This document shows positions 1 through 6,954 of a DNA stretch of 9,259 nucleotides, piece after piece. Origin of the DNA: Planctomycetales bacterium (GTDB lineage Bacteria > Planctomycetota > Planctomycetia > Pirellulales > Thermoguttaceae). Position numbers and translations under genes: made by a program. The DNA lies in the NCBI GenBank assembly GCA_007127495.1, contig SKZG01000415.1, forward strand, positions 1 to 9,259, given 5' to 3'. Below the pieces are notes generated by a model that was not told the DNA's origin, searched no databases, and saw only the letters and a program-made list of their open reading frames with translations. The first letter of the stretch is position 1. Every line of letters starts with the position of its first letter.

Positions 1-193
1 AAGCCGACATGGCGACTTGTAGCACATCGGGCGGGACGGGGAATACCACGCTGTGCGCGAACGAAAGCCAGAATAGCGCCGGCGTGCCATACGGAGTTTC
101 CGCCCAATGCAGGACCCAATGGTAGAGCCGTTTCACAGGGCCGGGCGGCTTGGCGGTCAGGGTGGGGGGTGGGCTGTCGGCGGGGGCTTGCAC
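1..193 (-). CDS. DedA/YqaA-type membrane protein, N-terminal fragment
   Basis: About 64 N-terminal residues are visible and the gene runs off the left edge. After a proline-rich, probably cytoplasmic leader of about 20 residues, the protein reads KRLYHWVLHWAETPYGTPAL, then a hydrophobic stretch ending FPVPPDVLQVAMSA. This pattern (WA..PYG..AL...SFA.S..FP.PPD.L) is the entry of the DedA-like integral membrane family (YqaA branch; SNARE-associated/VTT domain), whose members act in membrane homeostasis and probable lipid or small-molecule transport. I chose GTG at 193-191 because GGAG (202-199) sits 5 nt upstream. GTG at 199 and at 136 are alternatives, and an in-frame stop lies further upstream with no ATG after it. 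The family commonly has a Glu in the SFAES segment, and here it is His (SFAHS). It is transcribed divergently from the FG-GAP gene. Family assignment is fairly secure, and the specific substrate is unknown. Confidence 0.75.
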   Translation of the reverse strand, partial: MQAPADSPPPTLTAKPPGPVKRLYHWVLHWAETPYGTPALFWLSFAHSVVFPVPPDVLQVAMSA

Positions 194-240
194 GGGCACT
201 CCGTTGTTCGGAACTCGATGCGGAAACTTCGCAAAACTCC

Positions 241-246
241 AGTATA
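241..246 (-). promoter_or_regulatory. possible -10 box of the DedA-type gene
   Basis: On the minus strand the hexamer TATACT (one mismatch to TATAAT) lies about 48 nt upstream of the chosen GTG. The matching -35 position is poor, so this is a weak prediction. Confidence 0.3.
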
Positions 247-292
247 GCCCACACCCGCCCGACGCGAAATGGACAATCTACCGCCCATCGAT

Positions 293-321
293 TTGACTTT
301 TGCGCGTGGGTAGTTTACACT
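293..321 (+). promoter_or_regulatory. sigma70-like promoter of the FG-GAP/DUF1080 pair
   Basis: TTGACT (293-298) and TACACT (316-321) are separated by exactly 17 nt, close to the TTGACA-17-TATAAT consensus. Transcription would start near 328 and leave a leader of roughly 49 nt before the ATG at 377. It lies in the 183-bp region between the divergent DedA-type gene and the FG-GAP gene. I saw no further operator-like palindrome there. Confidence 0.5.
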
Positions 322-376
322 CATAGCTGACTTACCGTTTGCGAGTCGAACCTCCATTTCTTTGCGAGGAACCTTC

Positions 377-1552
377 ATGCGAGTTGATTTGCTACGTGGT
401 GGCTTCATCACTTGGTCAGCCCTGATCCTGCCCTGCTGGCTCTTGTTGGCGGTGGAAGCCGCTGAGCCGGCCACGCCAGTCCGCTTCAGAAAGACGCAAC
501 TCGACGACACCTTCCGCTCTGAGGGGGCTACCGTGGGTGACTTCAGCGGAAACGGCAAGCTCGATATCGCCGCAGGCAGCGTCTACTACGCCGCCCCGAA
601 CTGGAACATGGTACCCGTCCTCGAAGAGCCCAAAGAGTTTCCCGTCGTCGGGTACAGCGATGCGTTTCTCTGCTTCGCCGCCGACGTCAACCGCAACGGC
701 CGAACCGACCTGCTGGTGGTCGACTTCCCCGGCAAGCAAACGTGGTGGTTCGCAAACCCCGGCGCGGCCGGCGGGCCATGGGCACGAAACGAAGCAGTCG
801 CCGTGACCAACGGCGAGAACCCGCTCTGGATCGACCTGACCGGCGACGGCAAGATGGAATTGGTGGCGGGCATGCCCGAGATGGGCTGGGCCGCGCCCGG
901 CGACGATCCCTCCCAGCCCTGGAATATCCACATCGTCTCCGGCCCCGACGCCCCGCGAATCGGACGGTACTACCACGGTTTCGGCGTGGGCGACATCAAC
1001 GGCAACGGCCGGCGCGACATCGTTTGCCGCGAAGGATGGTGGGAAGCGCCGGAAGACCGCACCGAGGTGCCGTGGAAGTTCCACCGTGTGGACTTCGGCC
1101 CCGCGTGCGCCCAAATGCTCGTGCATGACTTCGACGGCGACGGCCGCGCCGACGTCCTCACCACCAGCGCCCACGAGTACGGCATCTGGTGGCACCAGCA
1201 GACGGCCGACGGGTGGAAGACGCACGAAATCGACCGCAGCTTCTCCCAAACGCACGCCGTCGTGCTGGCCGACATCAACGGCAACGGCCGGATGGATTTC
1301 GTTACCGGCAAGCGGTACTACGCCCACAACGGCCGCGACCCCGGCGCCGACGACCCGGCGCTCTTGTGCTGGTACGAGCTGCAGCACCGCGACGGCAAAC
1401 CGATGTGGACGCGCCACGTCATCGACGACGACAGCGGCGCGGGGATGCACTTTGAAGTGGTCGACATCAACGGCAACGGCCTGCTGGACGTTGCCACGGC
1501 CAACAAGAAGGGCGTGTTCTATTTCGAGCAGGTTCGCGGCGACGAGCAGTAG
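377..1552 (+). CDS. exported FG-GAP/VCBS seven-repeat protein
   Basis: A 391-residue protein with an N-terminal hydrophobic signal segment (about residues 9-29, ending AVEAAEP, a plausible signal-peptidase I site). The rest is a series of FG-GAP/VCBS-type beta-propeller blades, each carrying a calcium-loop motif D-x-[DNST]-x-[DN]-G-x-x-[DE]. These lie near residues 55-63 (DFSGNGKLD), 103-111, 153-161, 206-214, 251-259 (DFDGDGRAD), 299-307 and 363-371. Seven such loops fit a complete seven-bladed propeller. Proteins of this kind are abundant in planctomycetes, are secreted or periplasmic, and probably mediate binding; no catalytic residues are apparent. ATG 377 is preferred over the in-frame TTG at 362 because GAGGA (366-370) is 6 nt upstream of the ATG and the signal peptide then starts properly. 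The DUF1080 gene follows after 37 nt, so the two are probably co-transcribed. The actual ligand is unknown. Confidence 0.85.
   Translation: MRVDLLRGGFITWSALILPCWLLLAVEAAEPATPVRFRKTQLDDTFRSEGATVGDFSGNGKLDIAAGSVYYAAPNWNMVPVLEEPKEFPVVGYSDAFLCFAADVNRNGRTDLLVVDFPGKQTWWFANPGAAGGPWARNEAVAVTNGENPLWIDLTGDGKMELVAGMPEMGWAAPGDDPSQPWNIHIVSGPDAPRIGRYYHGFGVGDINGNGRRDIVCREGWWEAPEDRTEVPWKFHRVDFGPACAQMLVHDFDGDGRADVLTTSAHEYGIWWHQQTADGWKTHEIDRSFSQTHAVVLADINGNGRMDFVTGKRYYAHNGRDPGADDPALLCWYELQHRDGKPMWTRHVIDDDSGAGMHFEVVDINGNGLLDVATANKKGVFYFEQVRGDEQ
992..1481 (+). repeat. three exact 19-nt repeats inside the FG-GAP gene
   Basis: The stretch GACATCAACGGCAACGGCC occurs identically at 992-1010, 1271-1289 and 1463-1481. 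Each copy encodes the calcium loop DINGNG of blades 4, 6 and 7. Identity down to third codon positions suggests recent blade duplication or gene conversion, although strong GC codon bias alone could also yield it. Confidence 0.7.
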
Positions 1553-1589
1553 TCGCATTCCTTTACTCGCACCTTCGGAGATTGGACCC

Positions 1590-2339
1590 ATGTGGAGTTT
1601 GTTGTTCGTGTTGATGGGCGGCGGGTTTTCGCCGCAACAGGACACGCTGCCCGTGCCCCCGCCGCCCGGCGCCGTCGTGCTGTTCGACGGCGAGGCGACC
1701 AACCTCATGCTCAGCAAGCAAGGCGGCCCGATCGACTGGACGGTGGAAGACGGCGTGCTGACGGTCACCTCGGGGGCGGCACGTTCGAACCACATCGTTT
1801 CGAAGCTGCACTTCCGCGATGCCGATATTCACGTGGAGTTCATGTTGCCGGAAACGGGCCCGGGCAACAGCGGGGTTTACATCCACGGCAATTACGAATT
1901 GCAGATCATCAACTCCTTCAAGCGGGATGAGGCGAATTTGAGCCACGAGGACGCGGGGGCGATTTACGGGTTCCATAAGCCGTTGGCCCAGGCGTGCCGC
2001 AAACCGGGCGAGTGGCAGGTTTACGACATCCGCTACCGCGCGCCCCGGCGCGACCAGAATGGTACGATCGTCGAGGAAGGCTCCATCACCGCCTACCTCA
2101 ACGGCGTGAAGGTCCAGGACAACGCCCGATTCGGCGAGCCGCGCTCGGTGTACCATCCGTATCGCTATCGAACGACGCCGTACCTGAAGGCCATTTGGGA
2201 GCGGCAGCAGCGCACCGGGATCGGGCCGCTGTTCCTACAAGACCACGACGACCCCGTCCAATTCCGCAACGTGTGGGTGCGCCCGCTCGACGACGATGCG
2301 ATACTCTACGAACCCGACATGGATACTGCGTCGGATTGA
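1590..2339 (+). CDS. DUF1080 / 3-keto-disaccharide hydrolase family protein
   Basis: A 249-residue protein with a short hydrophobic N-terminus (about residues 1-12), probably exported, followed by one DUF1080 domain. Family landmarks in order are VVLFDGE (29-35), the W-x-V-E-D-G-V-L strand (50-57), GPGNSGVYI (90-98), YELQIINS (102-109), GAIYG (123-127), EWQVYDI (141-147) and GPLFLQDHDDPVQFRNVWVR (212-231). The fold is a concanavalin-like beta jelly roll. Some members hydrolyse 3-keto-glycosides or 3-keto-disaccharides, and planctomycetes carry many paralogues linked to polysaccharide breakdown. The substrate cannot be read from sequence. ATG 1590 follows GGAG (1577-1580) by 9 nt; the reading frame is open further upstream, but that part overlaps the FG-GAP gene and does not look like protein. 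The last residues (MDTASD) and the stop lie in the first unit of a 20-bp tandem repeat, so the natural C-terminus may have been altered. Confidence 0.85.
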   Translation: MWSLLFVLMGGGFSPQQDTLPVPPPPGAVVLFDGEATNLMLSKQGGPIDWTVEDGVLTVTSGAARSNHIVSKLHFRDADIHVEFMLPETGPGNSGVYIHGNYELQIINSFKRDEANLSHEDAGAIYGFHKPLAQACRKPGEWQVYDIRYRAPRRDQNGTIVEEGSITAYLNGVKVQDNARFGEPRSVYHPYRYRTTPYLKAIWERQQRTGIGPLFLQDHDDPVQFRNVWVRPLDDDAILYEPDMDTASD

Positions 2340-2379
2340 TGGATACTGCGTCGGATCGATGTAAACTGCGTCGGATTGA
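2320..2379. repeat. 3 x 20 bp tandem repeat at a convergent gene junction
   Basis: Three adjacent 20-bp units start at 2320, 2340 and 2360. Unit 1 is ATGGATACTGCGTCGGATTG. Unit 2 differs at one base (C near its end). Unit 3 begins ATGTAAACTG and is otherwise like unit 1. The first unit contains the stop codon (TGA, 2337-2339) of the DUF1080 gene, and the array ends 5 bp before the stop of the opposing hydC. Because 20 is not a multiple of three, each copy shifts frame. No strong hairpin or T-tract is present, so I do not call it a terminator. Confidence 0.85.
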
Positions 2380-2384
2380 TTGGC

Positions 2385-2909
2385 TCACTTCGCCCGTTTC
2401 AGGTACGTATCGAGGATGATCGGCACTTGGTCGGCCGTGACGTTGCCATGCACGTCATCGCCGATCATCACCACCGGCGCCAGCCCGCAGGTGCCCAGGC
2501 AGCGGGAGCCTTCGAGCGTAAACACCCGGTCGGTGCTGGTTTCGCCCCAGGAGATGCCCAACTCCTCCATGAACTTCTGGGCCACGCGTTCGGCGCCTTT
2601 TACGTAACAGGCCGTGCCCATGCACACGTGAATGACGTATTTGCCGCGCGGGGTCAGGCGGAAGAAATGGTAAAAGCCGGCCACGCCGGCCACCTTGGCC
2701 GCGGGCACTTGCAAGAGCTGTGCCACGGCGTCGAGCTGCTTCTCGCCGAGGTAGCCGAACGTTTCCTGTACCTTGTGCAGGACGCCGATCAGGCGGCTTT
2801 CGGGGTGCTCGTCCTCGCGGCACGCGTCGATGAGCGCGGCAATGTCTTCGCCGAGCGCCTCGCGCGCGGTGGCCTGGACCTCGGGCCAGTTGTCGGTCGT
2901 CGTACTCAT
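2385..2909 (-). CDS. hydC: NAD-linked [FeFe]-hydrogenase subunit HydC (NuoE-like)
   Basis: A 174-residue NuoE/HndA-type protein. Residues 1-85 form the helical bundle typical of NuoE (LIGVLHKVQETFGYLGEKQL at 40-59, then GVAGFYHFF). Residues 90-174 form a thioredoxin-like [2Fe-2S] domain with ligands C96 and C101 (CMGTAC) and C137 and C141 (CLGTCGLAP). In HydABC hydrogenases this subunit docks on HydB and holds one [2Fe-2S] cluster near the flavin. On sequence alone it could be complex I NuoE, but it follows hydA with a 4-nt ATGA overlap (2906-2909), which implies translational coupling and points to the hydrogenase. Length is normal for the family. It is the last gene of the operon and ends just beside the tandem repeat. 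All four cluster ligands are intact. Confidence 0.9.
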   Translation of the reverse strand: MSTTTDNWPEVQATAREALGEDIAALIDACREDEHPESRLIGVLHKVQETFGYLGEKQLDAVAQLLQVPAAKVAGVAGFYHFFRLTPRGKYVIHVCMGTACYVKGAERVAQKFMEELGISWGETSTDRVFTLEGSRCLGTCGLAPVVMIGDDVHGNVTADQVPIILDTYLKRAK

Positions 2910-4666
2910 CGGATTCCTCGTGGCAGTTTGGCCTGGTAACGGGTGTGCAAGAGCTTGTGGGCCTTCGGCGAGCCCGGGGCTTCCAGGTAACTATCGTACA
3001 GCTCGCTGATGGACGGGTTCTCGTACGACTTGCGTAGTTCCTTGCCCTGATCGATCTGATAGAGGACAGCCCCGCGCTTCCGCAGCAGTTCGGGGTCGAG
3101 CACCTTGACGCCACGTGGCGGATAGGGTTGTCCCCCGCCGCCAACACAGCCCCCCGGACACGCCATGACCTCGATCACGTGATATTGCTTCGTGCCGTCG
3201 CGCACCTGGTCGAGCAGCGTCTTGGCGTTCTGCAAGCCGTTGGCCACGCTCACGTGGATATTGTGTTCACCGACGGCCACGTAGGTCTCGCGCAGGCCCT
3301 CGACGGCGCGGACTTCGGTGAAGTCGAGCCGGCCGGCCGGCTTGCCGGTGACCAGTTCGCTGGCCGCGCGGAGGGTCGCCTCCATCACACCGCCGGTGGT
3401 GCCGAAAATATCGCCCGCCCCGCTTGCCAGGCCCAGCGGATCGTCGAACTGCCCTTCGGCCAGGTCGGTGAAGCGCATGCCGAAGCACTTCATCATCCAA
3501 ATGGTTTCGCGCGTCGTCAGCACCGCGTCGGTGTAGGGAGTCCCGTCCGGCATTGTGTGCTCCGGCCGGCGGGCTTCGTACTTCTTCGCCACGCACGGCA
3601 TGACGGCCACCATGTACACCTGCTTCGGATCGATCCCCTTCTGCTCAGCGTAGTACGTCTTCGCAAGCGTCGACAGCATGCTCATGGGCGATTTGCAGGT
3701 CGAGGCGTGCGGGATCAGTTCCGGGTAGAACTTCTCCATGAAGCTGATCCAGCCGGGCGAGCAGGAGGTGATCATCGGCAGCGGCCCTTCCTTCAGCCGT
3801 GCGAGGAACTCGTGCGCCTCTTCGACGATGGTCAGGTCGGCGCCGAAGTCGGTGTCGAACACGGCGTCGAACCCCAGCCGGCGCAGGCCCGTAATCATTT
3901 GCCCGGTGGCCGGCGTGCCGGGCGCCATACCGAATCCTTCGCCGATGGCCGCGCGAATCGAGGGCGCCGTCTGCACGACCACGTGCGTTTCCGGATCGGC
4001 CAGGGCCTGCCATACGGCGTCGGTTTCGGGCCGTTCCAGGAACGCCGCCACGGGGCATACGTTGATGCACTGCCCGCACTGGATGCACACCGAATCGTCC
4101 ATATTGGCCAGGTGCGCCGGCCCGACCACGGTGTGGAAGCCCCGGCCGTGTTGGCTCAGGTTGAACACGCCCTGGATTTCGGCGCAGACGCGCACGCAAC
4201 GGCCGCACAGGATGCACTTATTCGGATCGCGCACGACCGAATGGCTGCTCGCCTCGATGGGAAACTCCTTGCGTTCGCCCTCGAACAGACGGCGGCGGAC
4301 GCCGGTGGCATAAGCGAGGCTCTGCAACTCGCAGTTCGAGTCGCGCTCGCAGGTCTGGCAGTCTTTGGTGTGGTTGTCAAGGATCAGTTCGACGACGTCG
4401 CGCCGCGCCTGGCGGATCTGGGGCGAGTTGGTCTCGACCACCATCCCCTCCCAAACCGCCACGCTGCACGCCGCCAGGTAGTGGTCGAAATCCTTCACCT
4501 CGACAATGCATACCCGGCACGAGCCCGAAAGGCTCAGGTCCGGATGATAACACAGCCGCGGAATGTACACGCCCAGCGAGTCGGCCGCCTCCATGATGGT
4601 CGTGCCCTCGGGCACGGTAAGCTGGGTGCCGTCGATGGTCAGCGTGATTTGCTTGCGTTTGGCCAT
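2906..4666 (-). CDS. hydA: [FeFe]-hydrogenase catalytic subunit HydA (M3 type)
   Basis: A 586-residue protein catalysing reversible H2 oxidation / proton reduction in the cytoplasm. Domains in order: a plant-ferredoxin-like [2Fe-2S] domain (ligands C39, C50, C53, C67); a His-ligated [4Fe-4S] (H99, C103, C106, C112); a 2x[4Fe-4S] ferredoxin domain (CILCGRCVRVC at 151-161 and CIQCGQCINVC at 194-204); the H-cluster domain; and the C-terminal small-subunit-like segment (about 525-580). H-cluster motifs are L1 TSCSPGW (300-306), L2 MPCVAKKYE (356-364) and L3 EVMACPGGCVGGGGQP (499-514), giving C358, C503 and C507 as cluster ligands. This is the M3 architecture, about the length of clostridial CpI, with no extra C-terminal cluster domain. 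L1 has Ser303 where classical TSCCPxW has its second Cys (see findings). ATG 4666 is supported by GGAAGG (4679-4674) 7 nt upstream, and the ferredoxin fold begins at once. The upstream neighbour hydB ends 26 nt before it. The HydE/F/G maturases it would need are not in the window. Confidence 0.95.
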   Translation of the reverse strand: MAKRKQITLTIDGTQLTVPEGTTIMEAADSLGVYIPRLCYHPDLSLSGSCRVCIVEVKDFDHYLAACSVAVWEGMVVETNSPQIRQARRDVVELILDNHTKDCQTCERDSNCELQSLAYATGVRRRLFEGERKEFPIEASSHSVVRDPNKCILCGRCVRVCAEIQGVFNLSQHGRGFHTVVGPAHLANMDDSVCIQCGQCINVCPVAAFLERPETDAVWQALADPETHVVVQTAPSIRAAIGEGFGMAPGTPATGQMITGLRRLGFDAVFDTDFGADLTIVEEAHEFLARLKEGPLPMITSCSPGWISFMEKFYPELIPHASTCKSPMSMLSTLAKTYYAEQKGIDPKQVYMVAVMPCVAKKYEARRPEHTMPDGTPYTDAVLTTRETIWMMKCFGMRFTDLAEGQFDDPLGLASGAGDIFGTTGGVMEATLRAASELVTGKPAGRLDFTEVRAVEGLRETYVAVGEHNIHVSVANGLQNAKTLLDQVRDGTKQYHVIEVMACPGGCVGGGGQPYPPRGVKVLDPELLRKRGAVLYQIDQGKELRKSYENPSISELYDSYLEAPGSPKAHKLLHTRYQAKLPRGIR

Positions 4667-4692
4667 AATCGAGCCTTCCGTTGGGGCATTCC

Positions 4693-6873
4693 TTATTTCC
4701 GAGCCACGGCGTCGAAGCGGCACACCTCGAAGCACTTGCCGCACTTGATGCAACGGGCCTGATCGATCACGTGCGGCTTGCGCCGCTCGCCGTCGATACA
4801 GGTGACCGGGCAGTTCCGGGCGCACACGGTGCAACCGACGCATTTTTCCGAAATGATTTCGTAATAGAGCAGCGCCACGCACTTACATGCAGGGCACTGC
4901 TTGTCGGTCACGTGGGCAAGATACTCGTCGCGGTAATGCTCTAGCGTGCTGAGCACGGGGTTCGGCGCTGCGCGCCCCAGCCCGCAAAGCGACGCGTTCT
5001 TCATCAGCCTTCCTAGCCGCTCCAGTTTATCGAGGTCGTCGGGCACGCCGTGCCCTTGAGTAATGCGTTCGAGGATTTCCAACATTCGCTTGGTGCCCTC
5101 GCGGCAAGGGGTGCACTTGCCGCACGACTCGTCCTCGGAAAAGGTCATGAAGAACTTGGCGATATCGACCATGCAGTCAGTCTCGTCGAGCACGATCATG
5201 CCGCCGGAGCCCATGATGGAGCCGGCGCGGCTGAGGGTATCGAAGTCGACGGGTGTATCGAGCCACTTGGCAGGAATGCAGCCGCCGGCCGGCCCGCCCG
5301 TCTGGACGGCCTTGATGGCGGTTCCGGTGGTCGTGCCGCCGCCGATCGTCTCGACGATCTCCCGTAGCGTGGTGCCCATGGGCACTTCGACCAGTCCGGT
5401 GTGCTGCACCTTGCCGGCCAGGGCGAACACCTTGGTTCCGCCGCTGCTGTCGGTGCCGATGCGAGCGAACCAGTCGGCGCCGTAGTTGATCACGGCAGGG
5501 ATGTTCGCGAAGGTTTCCACGTTGTTGATGACGGTCGGATGGCCCCAGAGCCCCCTTTCAGTCGGGTACGGTGGGCGAACTCGCGGCTGGCCCCGCTCGC
5601 CCTCGATCGAATGGATCAGCGCCGTTTCCTCGCCGCACACGAACGCGCCGGCGCCGAGGCGGATTTCCAAATCAAAACGGACCCCGGAGCCGAGAATGTT
5701 TTCGCCGAGAACGCCCCATTCGCGGCAGCGGGCGATGGCGTTTTCCAGCCGACGGATAGCCATCGGGTACTCGGCCCGCACGTAAAAGTACCCCTGCTCC
5801 GCCCCGATGGCAAACGCGCCGATGATCATGCCTTCGACGACGTTCAACGGGTCGGACTCCAACATGCTGCGGTCCATGAACGCGCCGGGGTCGCCCTCGT
5901 CGGCGTTGCAGATGAGATACTTGACCGGGTCCTTGGCCTCGTGGCCCATCTTCCACTTCAGCCCGGTCGGGTATCCGCCGCCGCCACGGCCGCGGAGCTT
6001 CGAGCGGGTGACCTCGTCAATGACCCACTTCGGGTCGTTGCGCGTGAGAACCGTTCGCATCGCCTCGAAACCGCGATAATGAAAATACTCCTCGATGCTC
6101 TCCGGGTCGATCACGCCGTTGTGCCGCAGCGCAACGCGAGTTTGGCGATTGAAGAAGGCCACGTCGCCGTAGATTTCGAAGAATTTCCGGCCGACGGTCT
6201 TGCCGGGCACCGTCAAGGGCTGGACCACCTGGCCGCCCACGACGTGCTGGCGAATGACCTCGTCAAGTTCCTCCTCGTTGTGGATCCGATACAGCGTTTT
6301 GTCGGGCCGGACGAGCAGGTGGGCGCACGTGCCCACCTCCTCTTTGCCACACGCGCCGAAGCAACTCGCCGCCGTGACCCGCACCGTGCCCTCCGCGACG
6401 CCGGCTTGGCGAAGCTTTTCGGGCAACAGTTCCGCGAGCGGGCTGGGACCCGGCAGGTCGCACCGGCGGCTTTGGCAGTAGAGTATCTCGTGCTGCGCCG
6501 GCTCCGAAATCGGGCCGTCCAGCACCTTGTCCCAAAGCGGCTCTTCGCCGAGGATATGCTGGGTGAAAATCTCGTGGACCAGCTCGCGGGTCACGTGCTG
6601 GTACTTCACGGGCATCTTGGCCGGCGCCAGGATGCCGACGATCGGCTCCCGGCTGCATCGGCCGGTACAGCCGGTCTGATGCAGCATGATATCGTCGCGG
6701 CCCGAGGCGGCCACGTGCTTGCGAAACTCCTCGTAAACCTCGCGCGCGCCCGCGGCGTTCTCGCACGTGGCCGAACCCACCTGAATGCGGATGCAATCGA
6801 CCGCGCTGCGGTCGCGGAGCGCGTGTTGCGACCGGCTTTGTAATGATTCGAACTGCTCGGTGATTGTGGCCAT
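4693..6873 (-). CDS. hydB: NAD-linked [FeFe]-hydrogenase subunit HydB (NuoF-like) with duplicated N-terminal [2Fe-2S] domain
   Basis: A 726-residue flavin subunit that exchanges electrons with NAD(H). Two thioredoxin-like [2Fe-2S] domains come first: residues about 25-118 (C27, C37, C69, C73; ATCENAAGAREVYEEF and TGCTGRC) and about 128-213 (C133, C138, C171, C175, plus C183). Next is the NuoF core with the FMN/NADH region RGRGGGGYPTGLKW (294-307), NADEGDPGAF (323-332) and CGEETALIHSIEGERGQPR (413-431). The NuoF [4Fe-4S] site is SCGKCTPC (583-590) plus C630. The linker HVTDKQCPACKC (654-665) resembles the zinc-binding linker of HydB proteins. The C-terminus is a 2x[4Fe-4S] ferredoxin domain (CVGCTVCARNC at 678-688, CIKCGKCFEVC at 708-718). 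The ferredoxin tail separates it from complex I NuoF. It is about 100 residues longer than common HydB proteins, matching the second thioredoxin-like domain. ATG 6873 is the only good start, although no clear Shine-Dalgarno precedes it. It is first in the operon. Confidence 0.93.
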   Translation of the reverse strand: MATITEQFESLQSRSQHALRDRSAVDCIRIQVGSATCENAAGAREVYEEFRKHVAASGRDDIMLHQTGCTGRCSREPIVGILAPAKMPVKYQHVTRELVHEIFTQHILGEEPLWDKVLDGPISEPAQHEILYCQSRRCDLPGPSPLAELLPEKLRQAGVAEGTVRVTAASCFGACGKEEVGTCAHLLVRPDKTLYRIHNEEELDEVIRQHVVGGQVVQPLTVPGKTVGRKFFEIYGDVAFFNRQTRVALRHNGVIDPESIEEYFHYRGFEAMRTVLTRNDPKWVIDEVTRSKLRGRGGGGYPTGLKWKMGHEAKDPVKYLICNADEGDPGAFMDRSMLESDPLNVVEGMIIGAFAIGAEQGYFYVRAEYPMAIRRLENAIARCREWGVLGENILGSGVRFDLEIRLGAGAFVCGEETALIHSIEGERGQPRVRPPYPTERGLWGHPTVINNVETFANIPAVINYGADWFARIGTDSSGGTKVFALAGKVQHTGLVEVPMGTTLREIVETIGGGTTTGTAIKAVQTGGPAGGCIPAKWLDTPVDFDTLSRAGSIMGSGGMIVLDETDCMVDIAKFFMTFSEDESCGKCTPCREGTKRMLEILERITQGHGVPDDLDKLERLGRLMKNASLCGLGRAAPNPVLSTLEHYRDEYLAHVTDKQCPACKCVALLYYEIISEKCVGCTVCARNCPVTCIDGERRKPHVIDQARCIKCGKCFEVCRFDAVARK

Positions 6874-6954
6874 GACGAAGTGGTACCCAGCGTGTTGAAG
6901 CTGCCGTGGCGGTAACCCTGTCGGGTATCGCTCTTTCGCTACGAGGAGCCCTCG

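Noticed and set aside
416..1795. A 459-residue open frame on the minus strand over the FG-GAP gene
   Set aside because: It is antisense to a well-supported gene, and its Val/Ala/Asp-rich repeats mirror the calcium-loop codons. It is an artefact of high GC codon use.
2320..2379. CRISPR array
   Set aside because: The units are directly adjacent 20-mers without spacers and there are no cas genes.
3128..4762. A 544-residue open frame on the plus strand over hydA
   Set aside because: It is the complement of a clear HydA with all its motifs. The translation is His/Arg/Val-rich and has no domain character.
5401..6843. A 480-residue open frame on the plus strand over hydB
   Set aside because: It is antisense to HydB, which has a complete set of cofactor motifs. 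No start context or family resemblance.
2385..6873. Complex I (nuoE/nuoF/nuoG) or formate dehydrogenase operon
   Set aside because: The third protein has the H-cluster motifs L2 and L3 and the L1 position, and HydB has the extra C-terminal 2x[4Fe-4S] domain. No other nuo genes or molybdopterin subunit are present.
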